A stretch of 64,000 bases of DNA. It comes from Dryas octopetala. Lineage: Eukaryota; Streptophyta; Magnoliopsida; Rosales; Rosaceae. A program made the translations under genes and the position numbers. The stretch is from assembly GCA_963921425.1 (NCBI GenBank), contig OY992835.1:19096001-19160000 (forward strand), read 5' to 3'. A model generated the notes under the pieces. It saw only the letters and a list, made by a program, of their open reading frames with translations. It did not search any database and had not been told where the DNA came from. Positions 10,851 through 20,578 of the stretch are shown in pieces (the first letter of the stretch is position 1; every line of letters starts with the position of its first letter).

Positions 10851-11353
10851 TAAACCCATGTGCCGAGCCGAAGTGCCATTTTCGGCCCGACGCTCGGTGC
10901 ATTACAGACTCATCAGGTCTATAAACTCATGTGTCGAGCGGGCGCGCCATTTCTGGCCCGATGCTCGGCATATTACAGACTCATCAGGTCTATAAACTCA
11001 TGTGTCGAGCGGGCGCGCCATTTCCGGCCCGATGCTCGGCATATTACAGACTCATCAGGTCTATAAACTCATGTGTCGAGCGGGCGCGCCATTTCCGGCC
11101 CGATGCTCGGCATATTACAGACTCATCAGGTCTATAAACTCATGTGTCGAGCGGGCGCGCCATTTCTGGCCCGATGCTCGGCATATTACAGACTCATCAG
11201 GTCTATAAACTCATGTGTCGAGCGGGCGCGCCATTTCCGGCCCGATGCTCGGCATATTACAGACTCATCAGGTCTATAAACTCCCGTGCCGAGCTAGCGC
11301 GCCACTTTCGGCCCAATGCTCGGCATGGTACAGACTTATCAGGTCTATAAAAA
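10851..11353. repeat. 71-bp tandem repeat array in the Gypsy element
   Basis: Seven head-to-tail copies of a 71-bp unit containing CGAGCGGGCGCGCCATTT, CGGCCCGATGCTCGGC and ACAGACTCATCAGG. The middle five differ by only one or two bases; the outer two are more diverged. Units abut without spacers, so this is a minisatellite, not a CRISPR-like array. Tat-type elements often carry such arrays downstream of pol. The overlapping 68-residue reading frames are repeat translations. Confidence 0.93.
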
Positions 11354-11906
11354 TCCCTGTCTGAGCCGAAGTGACTTCCTACAGTCCTAACGTTCAACAG
11401 GATATTTCTAAAAGAAAAATATACACTCCAACCAAAACTTTCATCGTGCATACCGAGCCGATCTGAAAGTAGGTTTGAATATTTTTCTCAAAAAACTGCA
11501 TTCCTAAATATCTCAATGGGTATGCCGAGCCCATCCGAGATGACTAGGGTCTTTAAATTTTTACTTATCTTGGTTATGCTTATCAAGCTGATCCGAAGAC
11601 AAGTTCTAATTTATCATTACCATTCATTTTCATCACGATCGACATGCCGAGCCGATCTCCAAGTTCTAATTTATTATGTTTTTCATTTTTATCATTTTCT
11701 TGTCCATGTGTTATTAGTTTTGTCTTTAGCTTAATTTCCGAGCCGAACTGACAACAACTTGTATCATAAAAAGAAAATACTGATAAAATTAAACGAGATA
11801 AATCCAAAATATAATCTGTTCCAAAATTAGTCAAACCCGAGCCACACCTCGGCTCGGGGAGAAATATAAAAAAAACATAAACTTTACAATTAAGCAAAAT
11901 AAGCCA
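11354..11906. other. Non-coding region between the array and the antisense gene
   Basis: AT-rich sequence with scattered GCCGAGC motifs (near 11454, 11523, 11645, 11740, 11838), probably holding the 3' untranslated region of the antisense gene. No coding signal seen. Confidence 0.5.
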
Positions 11907-14308
11907 TCATGCAGATCGCTCGGCAGGGCCTTCCTGGATCGGCTCAGTTGACTCCTCGGGCGTCTCCTCGCCGAGCTGCACCACCTCAACCCCGCCGATC
12001 TGCATCTCAGCGTTGGGATCGGATTCGGGGACCGGGGGGATCGGGGTCGGCTCGTACGCAGGCAGTGGAGGGTCTTCCGGAGTCGGCTCGGCTTCTGCGG
12101 GGACTTGGCGATCGAGAGGAGGAAGCTCATCCTGATAACTCCCCTGGGTATCTTCCCCCTCGTCATCGGACTCGCCGAGGAATGAGACATCCCAGTCCGG
12201 CCTCTTCGCTTTGATCGCCTCCAAGAGCTCCTGATACCCATCAAAGTGGGCATCAGCCAGTGCTTGGGCGCTTGGAAGCCCAGCTCGACGCCGAGACTCG
12301 GCCGCCCTTCGTTCAGCCTCATCAACATCCCGCTGGAGCTGGTCAGCAAGTTGCCCCAGGTCGGCCACCTTTTGCTCTGAAGAGGCAAGCTCCTTGCCGA
12401 GCCGAGCGACCTCCTCCTCCTTCCCGGCCAGCCTGGATCGCAGACCCTCCGACCGTTCACGCTCGGCATTGACCGTCCGCTCGGCCTCGGCTAGCTTTTC
12501 TTTTAGCTCCAGGATTCGTGCCCGAAACCTCTCCAGTTTCGCCTCGGCATCGACGGCGGCCTTGGCAGCTTCGAACTGCCTCATGGCGAGCTGCAAAAAA
12601 AAAAAAAACAAACAAAACAAAACAAATTCATTACTAATCCGAGCCGAGCGAATAGACGAAATCCGAAGTAAAAGAGACTTACCAACATGGCCTGGCGGGA
12701 TGCGATCAGAGCCTGGTGGCTGAAGCCCGGCTCGCCATGATCGGCCCACAGCCCCTCCTGCACCCTCGCGGTCATCACGCGCTTAAGGCCCGTGACGAAC
12801 GGCTCGAGGCCGGGGTCTACCTCCACCGCCTTGAGGGGCGCCGAACCAGACGCTCCGGCACCAGAACCGCCGGGCTCGGCCCGAGCCCTCTTCTCCACCG
12901 GGGCCTCGGCCTGGGGAGCCTTCCTCTTCTCCGCTTGCCGAACCGGTCTCGGCGCAGGAGATCTAGGCTGAGCTGCCGCTGGGGCAGGAACCTGGACCGG
13001 CTCGGCGGGGGCCCGTCCTGCGGCCCTCCTCTGGACGCTCCGAGCAGCCTTCCTCCTTAGGCGAGCCTCCAGTTCGGTGGGCGCCATTCCCCTTTCTGCC
13101 CGAGGATTCCACCTGGGTACAAACCAGGAGATCCCGCTCTGTCTGATCTGGGTTTCCCCGAGCAGAAACTTGGTTGACAAGTATTCTGCTGGTGAGTCCC
13201 TGATCGCGGCGATCTGGTCCTTGAGCTCGCCTCGGAGCTTGTACTTGCCCCAGCTGACTGCAAAGACGAAACCAAAAAGAGTTAGGAAAAATACAATTAT
13301 TACAAGACATATACAAATTGTCCTCGGACCGGCCCCAAACTCCCAATGCCCACCTGGAATTCTAAAAGCTCTGGGGACCCGAGCCGAGGTGATTCTGTTC
13401 GGATCGGCGAACTCCCAATCCCCAGAGACAAAGAAGTATCTTTTCTTCCATGTCTTCTGGGAGGAGGGATTCCCACCGAAGAGTGGTCCCGAGTACGCCT
13501 GGAGGTTATAAAATCCGAGCTCGCTCTGCTTCGACCTCAGCGCGTAATTGCAGAACAGGATATCCTTGTGTGGCACACACTTGTGCACTTTGTGCCACAA
13601 GATGTGCATGGACAGGATGATCCTGTATACGTTCGGGTTCAGCTGGTGCGGCGCCGCGCCGATCGTCGCGAGCCAGTCCTGCAGGAAGGGATGCAGGGGA
13701 AGCCGGACCCCATTTTCAAACATCTCGGGGTACATTGTCACCCATCCAATTGGGGGTCGGCTCGGCTTCTCCCCCTCGTTCGGCAACCTCATCAGCACGG
13801 AGTCAGGGACTGAGTACCTATCCCTCAAATCCCTGAGATGATACTCTGTCATCTCATTGGGGATTTGATCGGCCTTCCACGCCAATTCTTCGTAGAAGTC
13901 CGGGTCGATCGGACTCCCCGTCACCCCCTGAGCCGAGGTCGACGCCTCGTGACCCCTGTCCCTTTCATCCGAGCCTGAGGTGAGTCTGCTCGGGATGGTG
14001 GCGATCGGCTCAACGTCGAGAGGCTCTTCGTCGCCCCCTTCGGCCGTTCCTTGTTCCCGGTCGGAACTCAGTATCTCGGGATTTTCTTGGTCCCCTCGGG
14101 CTCGGCGCTCTCCGCCTGGATTGCGATTTAGTGCCGAGCCGGCCTCGTCCAATTCTTCGGACAACCCGTCCCAACTCGCCTCACCCGCAGGTGGGCCTCG
14201 GATCGGCTCGGCCTCACCCACCGATGGACTTCGGCTCATCTCGGCCTCACTGTCTCCTTCAAAGGCTTCTCCCGAGCCGAGCCGGCCACTCGAGTCAGTC
14301 TCAGACAT
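11907..14308 (-). CDS. Antisense extra gene of the Tat element (putative gypsy-type transposon domain protein), spliced
   Basis: Three exons on the minus strand: 14308-13354, 13257-12683 and 12590-11907, about 737 residues with all joins in phase. Intron 1 (96 bp, GTGGGC...GCAG) is a multiple of three and stop-free, so it also reads through. Intron 2 (92 bp, GTAAGT...T-rich GCAG) is required to pass a stop. Protein layout: acidic Ser/Glu-rich N-terminus; about 140-310 a conserved block (YPEMFENGVRLPLHPF, then LFCNYALRS) typical of the plant 'putative gypsy-type transposon' family (Transposase_28-like); Pro/Ala-rich linker; coiled coil about 515-600; acidic Pro/Glu C-terminus. The function of this family is unknown; it accompanies Tat elements in antisense. 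ATG at 14308 (MSETDSSG) was chosen as the first ATG of the frame. Confidence 0.8.
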
Positions 14309-14640
14309 TACAAACACTTTCTCACTTTTCTCTCTCTTGCTTTTTGGATCAAAAGACAGTCTCTCTCAAGAACACCAAGAACACACACCCACAAACCCGA
14401 AAATACAAAAAACTCAAAAGTGAGAAGAATCACTTACTGGTTTTCCTCCGCCCAAAGTCTCCACCCCTCACACACTCAGACCAACCTCGCCTACGGCCAC
14501 GCTCGGTCGGAACTGCGGCCGGACTGCTGCACTGACGACGGAGATAGCAGAGGACTCGCGGTGGAGGAGAGGATTCGCAGAGAGAGAGAGTGGAGATTTC
14601 TGGAAAAGCTGGAAAGTGAACAGGAAGAGAGAGAGGGGGG

Positions 14641-14649
14641 CCTTTTATA
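14641..14649 (-). promoter_or_regulatory. Candidate TATA box for the antisense gene
   Basis: Minus strand reads TATAAAAGG, about 335 bp upstream of the antisense ATG, followed downstream by a pyrimidine/GA-rich leader. Well-formed core promoter sequence facing away from the 3' LTR; transcription itself is inferred. Confidence 0.5.
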
Positions 14650-14942
14650 CCCCATGCAAATCAAATCTCAGCCCTTCATTTCTGGCGCTTCGCATGCCAC
14701 ATCTTGACACCTGTCAAGCATTCAAAAATACCCATAACGAGGTGACCCTTACGTTCCCCCATGCAGAAAACCAAACGTCCCTTCACATGTCCCTGAGATA
14801 TTTTGGCCAATCACAAGTCGTCTTGTGTTCGGATCTTCGGGAATATGGGCTCGCAGGGTTCGGCTCGGATCGAGCAACCTGCTATCTTTGGGGTAGCCCT
14901 TACACTTCAACTTCCAATCCACGACTGCCCGCTCGGATCGGA

Positions 14943-14956
14943 AGTTGGGGGACTCC
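14943..14956 (+). other. Polypurine tract of the Gypsy element
   Basis: AGTTGGGGGACTCC immediately before the 3' LTR, in the position expected for plus-strand priming. Confidence 0.75.
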
Positions 14957-16019
14957 TGTTTGTGGGAAAATCCACATCAATCCGAACAGCCAGTCACAGC
15001 TCGACACGTGGCTGGTCAAACATCCACCTCGGAGTCAATTCTCAGTGGTCAAACTTTGACTTCCACGTCATCATTGATCAGCACTTCCTCTATCAGCTCA
15101 GACCGGATCTCCACACCGCCCCTCCTTGTTCGGTCCGAACCGAACCGATGATCTTCCATGGGATCGAGTGTCCATCTCCCCACGATCATCCCGGCTCGGC
15201 TCGGCTCGGCACAAGAGATGGCTTCCTTCCGAGTTCTGGCGTCGACCAGTTAGGGCTCGGAAAGACTCCAATCTATGGACCGGCTCGGCCTGGAATCCCA
15301 TGTCCGATCCGACCACATATGGACTTCGTGTCTTCGCATGGGAACGTGTGTTCGTATCGGCTCGGCTCGGCTCTCCGCCGCCATTCCCAGGAAGATCACG
15401 CCAGGATGTACAACCACACTTAAATGCACCTGACACATTCTTCTGACAGATAGAATATCAGGCCTGCATTCATGAATGTTGGAGCAGTCTATCTGAACCC
15501 TCCAACCTTGCATTTAATGGAGCATTCAATGCAGCATTGAATGCTGAGGAAGCAAGCAGCTGAGCATGCAACTAGGTCTGACCAGGTGCGTGGGTCTCTG
15601 GCAACCATTCATTCACATGCAGGTATCTTACTCATTAAGGTTTCCTTTGCTTATATATACCAAGTCATATGTGCAAAATGAGGCATCGGGTAAGCTACGG
15701 ATATACAGGAAAAACACTTGCATTCCCATCCACAAAAGAGCCTACCTAACTTGCTGAGAATAACCCAGAACATTTGCCTTGTTCTTCCCATTCTCCCAAG
15801 TTCTTCCTTTGTTCTTCCTTATCCACCATCAAACATCACCACTGATTTCATCATCGGAGTGTGTTTGGCTGGTACCACACCGGTCCATCTCCTTTGATCT
15901 TGTTTTTGTCTGCAGGAAGATCTCAACCAGTATCCACTTCATCATCCAGCGAAGCACCTGATCAGCCAGATCATCTTATCTAAGTTGTTGCATCTATCCT
16001 ACGAGAATTTGCATCAACA
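14957..16019 (+). repeat. 3' LTR of the Gypsy element
   Basis: 1063 bp, one difference from the 5' LTR (T at 15997). Followed by target duplication GTGTT at 16020-16024 and then PEPR gene A 3' flank. Confidence 0.95.
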
Positions 16020-16024
16020 GTGTT

Positions 16025-16295
16025 AACAAAAAGATGGTATCAAAAATGCACCAATGGTCCAATAATCAGGATCCTGCACAATTTGACAATATCTGCACTT
16101 CTAGAAAGCTTGCGAAAATGATCATTCATGTCTAACTTTCTAAAAAAATACATAACTGATCCTAATCTCATAGGCCTCAAGAAGTTTTCTTTTTAATATG
16201 GTATTGGTAACTAAGAGAGGCTACAATATAAGAAGAAACACATTTGCCAATACAAAGGGAAATACTGTGGAATAGAATATCATAATCATGAAATG
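16025..16295. other. 3' flank of PEPR gene A
   Basis: Non-coding. Homologous to the 3' flanks of the other PEPR copies (near 20358-20578, 33003-33216 and 37081-37256), including the motif GTTAACAAAAAGATGG next to the Gypsy target site and ACATTTGCCAATACAAAGG, which is the empty site matching the 10.9-kb TIR insertion near gene E. Confidence 0.6.
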
Positions 16296-19200
16296 CTAGC
16301 ATTTTATAGATAATAAAAACTGGACAACATCTCTCATCATGGGTCTACGGTTAGGATAATTATTGGTACATAGCAAAGCCACCTCAAGTAGAAGGACAAC
16401 TTTTGCCACGATATTTGAAGCTCGAAGTTCCTCCATAAGGCTTGAATCAACAATCCTATCAATTTCTTCACCGTTGAGCCACATTGACCTAGCCCAGCCT
16501 ACAATGTCAGTTTGGTCCATAAATGATGGATCCAATACCTTCTTTCTAGTTATCAGCTCAAGTAAAACAACCCCATAACTGTACACATCAGATTTCTCGC
16601 TCTGTGCTAAGAATGCAGATTCTGTCACAAACCACAGAAAACATTTAGTTCATTGCCTACATGAATATGGAAACATTCATAAGCAAAATAAAATTTAGAA
16701 GAATTACCTGGTGCAATATATCCAATTGTACCCATAACTGAGGTAGACATCGAAGTAGAAGACTGATCCAAAGGTTTAGCAATACCAAAATCAGCAACAT
16801 GAGCCTCCATCTCATAGTCTAAGAGAATGGTCTTCGGTTTGATGTCTCGATGCACGATAGGGGGATCACAATCATAATGGAGATATGCCAAGGCATGTGC
16901 AATTCCAAGCGCTATCTTGTACCGGACACTCCACTCGAGAATTGGTGGCGGATTAATGTCATGTAAAACATCATGAAGGCTCCCATTTTCCATGTAACTG
17001 AACAAGAGTAAACCGTAGTCCTTTATAAACCAGAAGTCTTTTAGTTTAACCAGATTTCGGTGCCCTACCTTTCCAAGGATTTGGGTTTCTCTAACCATGC
17101 TCAAGCGCCCTCCTCCATCCTCTGCAAATGCAACCTTCTTGACAGCAAAGACTCCGTATGGATCCTGCAGTAAGGCCTTATAAACAGTTCCATGGGCTCC
17201 TCTCCCAATGATATATTGATCATTAAAGTTTTCTGTAGCCTCCAATACTTTCTTGAGTAAAATACTCTCACGAGCAATGAACTCAACATCCTGCCTAGCA
17301 TTTGATGTTCCTCTCTTGGGGTCTGCATCTAATAACTCCTTGACAACATCTCTCATTGTGGGTCTCTTGCAAGGATCTTTATCAGTACATCTCAAAGCCA
17401 CCCGAAGAACAACAACAACTTGTTTAATGATATTTGAATCCCGAAGTTCCTCCACAAGGCTAAAATCAACAATCCTATCAACTTCTTCTGCGTTGCTCCA
17501 CATTGAACTAACCCATCCTACAAGGTCGATTTGCTCCATAAAGGATGGATCCAATACCTTCTTTCTGGTTATCAACTCAAGTAAAACAACCCCATAACTG
17601 TACACATCAGATTTCTCAGTGCTGTTTGCAGCTCTATATATATTTTCTGTCACAAACCAATGAAAACATTTTAGTTCACTGCCTACCTGAATATGGAAAC
17701 ATTCATAATCAAAACCAAATTCAAAAGAATTACCTGGTGCAATATATCCAATTGTACCCACAACTGAGATGGGCGTCGTTGAAGTAGAAGACTGATCCAA
17801 AAATTTAGCAACACCAAAATCAGCAACATGAGCCTCCATCTCAGAGTCTAACAGAATGTTGCTTGGTTTGATGTCTCGATGCAATATAGGGGGACCACAA
17901 TCATGATGGATATATGCCAACCCATATGCAGTTCCAAGTGCTATCTTGTAGCGGACTCCCCACTCTAGAGTTAGAGTGGGTTTAATTTTATGCAAAAAAT
18001 CATGAAGGCTCCCATTTGCCATGTACGCATACAAGATTAAACCGTAGTCTTTTATAAACCAGAAGTCTTCCAATTTAACCAGATTCCGGTGCCTAATCTG
18101 CCCAAGTGTTTGAATTTCTCTAAACATGGTCAGACGCCTTCCGTCCTGCCCCGCAAATTCAATCCTCTTGACAGCAAAATCTCTGTATGGCAATGAGGCC
18201 TTATAAACAGTTCCATGGGCACCTCTCCCAATGATGTAGCGATCATTAAAGTTTTCTGTAGCCTCCATTACTTCGTGGAGTAAGGAAGGCTGCCCCTCAC
18301 TAGTAGAGTGCTTAGTCTTTTTGCGCAACTGAAACAAATAAACTAGTGCATATAGCACAAAAACAACAAATATTGATGATCCTATGGGAATAAATGCAAT
18401 TACTTTGCTAAATAGCTTAGAATTGTTGCTTCCTGCACAAGTTAAGCCACATGATGGAAGGGAAATGACATAAAGGTATGGATTGCCAACAACTGATAAT
18501 GAGGATGAGTTCAACAGGTGCCTCAATGTCTCTGGGAGTGATCCTGTGAAGTTATTGTATGAAACACTAGCTGCAACTAGTGACTCCATCCCAGAAAGAG
18601 CTCTTAAAGTCCCTGTCAAATTGTTATGAGATATATCTATCCCCTGTAGCCTGGACAACTTGCTTAGCTCTAAAGGAATCTGACCTGTCAATGCATTATT
18701 GCTAAGATTCAATGCATAAAATAAACTCTGCAATTCTCCAATTGACGAGGGAATGACACCACCCAACAAATTTCCACCAAGTTGTAGCTCTAAAAGCTGT
18801 TCAAGTTCTGACAAGAAAGGTGGAATGCCGCCAGTAAACTTGTTGTCACTGAAAATCAATGTCGATAAATGCCTCCACCTTCTCAAACTGGATGGAATGG
18901 AGCCATTCAACAAGTTGGACCCTACATCAAACCAATACATTTCAGTACAATTTGATAGGTGAAAAGGCAAAGGACCCACTAAATTGTTCCGAGAAAGAAT
19001 CAATCTACGAAGCTCTGTAAGATTCCCTAGCTCCTGTGGTATAACTCCTGTTAACTTGTTCATGGACAAATCGATGGCCGTGAGGTTGCTACAGTTTCCC
19101 AAGCTTGATGGAATCCCTCCGCTAATCTCATTGCTGCTGATGTCCATATATGCAAGGTTTGGATTTTTTCCAAATTGTGGAAGAACCCCAGTGAGGTTAT

Positions 19201-19654
19201 TATGTTCGAGGTTCAGCCTCCTGAGAGAAGAACAACTTCCAACACCAGAGGGTATGCTACCTTCAAATCGATTGAAACCCATATCCAACACCCTTAACTG
19301 CTTCCCATAGCAAATATTTGGAGGGATTTTGCCTGAAAAATTGTTGGAATACAAAAAAACAGTGTGCAAGTGACTCAAGCTGCCAATTTCAGGCCCTAAT
19401 TGACCAGAAATTCCATAAGAAGAGAGGTTCAAGGAAACCACATTGTGGGCAGTGTCACATTCTATTCCTACCCATTTGCATGGAGTAGAATCAGAAGCAT
19501 TCCAACTTGAAGACATGGAATTAGGCACAGATGTCCAGAGCTTCAAGAGTGACAACAGAGCCACCCCATCAGAACTCAAATTAGAGACAGTACTACTCAT
19601 GGACACAGAGGATTGCAACAATAACAACAACAAATGGTGCAGAAGAAGCTGCAT
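16296..19654 (-). CDS. Gene A: PEPR-like LRR receptor kinase with two tandem kinase domains
   Basis: Exons 19654-17734, 17646-16708 and 16621-16296, about 1061 residues, all joins in phase. The frame is open 11 codons upstream but the first ATG is at 19654. Order: signal peptide (MQLLLHHLLLLLL); N-terminal cap with CKWVGIEC; 13 LRRs; transmembrane segment about 417-440; kinase 1 with GRGAHG near 476, AVK, HRD near 591, DFG near 614 and APE across intron 1; linker (GTSNARQDVEF); kinase 2 with GRGAHG near 787, AVKK, HRD at 905-907, DFG, and APE across intron 2. Relatives of the Arabidopsis PEPRs perceive Pep peptides at the plasma membrane and have one kinase and about 27 LRRs. Here LRRs 3-15 are missing in register and a whole second kinase is added. 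Kinase 2 has Thr912 in place of the catalytic-loop Asn, so it may be a pseudokinase. Intron 1 (87 bp) is stop-free and a multiple of three. Confidence 0.82.
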
Positions 19655-20578
19655 GTTATCTAAGTGGAAGAGGAGAGCAAACCACACACTGAGAATAAAA
19701 GTTGAGTTGGTAAAGATAAGCTTTACCCGGTAGTTATGGCAGTTAGCTATCTTCAGGTGGCAGGAAGATCCAGCATATGCATGGCGGTTGAATTGTCGTT
19801 TGCAATCTCTGAAATGGGTTGAAAACAGAGAGAGAGAGTGTGTGTGTGTACAGATTAAGAATGGAGAGTGTGGCTATGTTTGCTTTTGCTGAGTTTTTTC
19901 TCCCAGTAAATAGATTTGAGCTGAGTTATGTTGAAGATGAGGACGTGGGTAGCGGTCCTCATACGGAGAGACCACGTAGCCAGGAAACTTATGCAACCTT
20001 GCTCTCTTACTATATCAAGATGAAACTCATAAGGTCTCTCTGGTCTCTCATCTTTACCCCACACGCAGAGAGACTTGACTTTTGCAACGATGGTCTGCTA
20101 ATAAAGACATAAGATGGACTCAAATAATGGGATCCTCCACTTAAATTTCCATTTATCCACAAAAGAAAACAAAAAACACTAACTCTTTCTTCTTTCTTTC
20201 CATTTCCACGAAACCTCCAGGTAATAGTTCACTTGGAAAAAGCTTTATTTCAACAAGAAAGAAGCGTTGGATTAGTCCATGGATTGGAATTTCACTTTTG
20301 GAACTCGGCTCTTCAATCTTCATGAAACAGTGATGGTAACAGTGAATTTGATTTCCAGATAGTGTTAACAAAAAGATGGCACCAATAATCAGGATCCTGC
20401 ACAAATTTCATAATATCTAGCTGCATTCTAGGAAGCTTGAGAAAATGATAATTATTCATCTCTTACTTTCTAACAATTTTCATAACTGATCCTAATCTAA
20501 CAGAGAACAGTTTATGAAGAAACACATTTGCCAATACAAAGGGGATACAGTGGAATAGAATATCATAACAATGAAATG
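19655..20578. other. Spacer: gene A upstream region and gene B 3' flank
   Basis: 19655-20000 is the 5' flank of gene A, homologous to the 5' flanks of C (29521-29819) and D (36063-36400). 20100-20578 is the 3' flank of gene B, homologous to 36780-37256 beside the TIR element. It includes ACATTTGCCAATACAAAGG near 20522, the unoccupied counterpart of the 10.9-kb insertion. No gene or clear TATA box recognised. Confidence 0.6.

Larger units (their letters stand above)
3591..16019 (+). mobile_element. Complete Ty3/Gypsy LTR retrotransposon, Tat lineage, ~12.4 kb
   Basis: The element has 1063-bp LTRs at both ends (TG...CA), flanked by a perfect 5-bp target duplication GTGTT (3586-3590 and 16020-16024). 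I found one difference between the LTRs (C at 4631, T at 15997), so the insertion is very recent. Order: 5' LTR, primer-binding site, gag-pol (4738-10677), 71-bp tandem array, antisense gene (11907-14308), polypurine tract, 3' LTR. The Tat lineage is supported by two successive RNase H domains in pol and by a large region with an antisense extra gene between pol and the 3' LTR. The motif GAGCCGA/TCGGCTC recurs throughout the element but not in the flanking host DNA. Confidence 0.96.

Noticed and set aside
10860..11350. Possible CRISPR-like array or repeat protein in the 71-bp repeats
   Set aside because: Units abut directly with no unique spacers, in a eukaryotic retrotransposon; the overlapping 68-residue frames only reflect the period.
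12716..14535. Long plus-strand frames opposite the antisense gene
   Set aside because: They lack domain similarity and are shadows of the GC-rich antisense exons, which have consistent splice sites and a known domain.
16296..19654. Treating kinase 1 and kinase 2 of gene A as two adjacent genes
   Set aside because: There is no stop, start context or promoter between them; the frame and linker are continuous and the same arrangement recurs in gene C.
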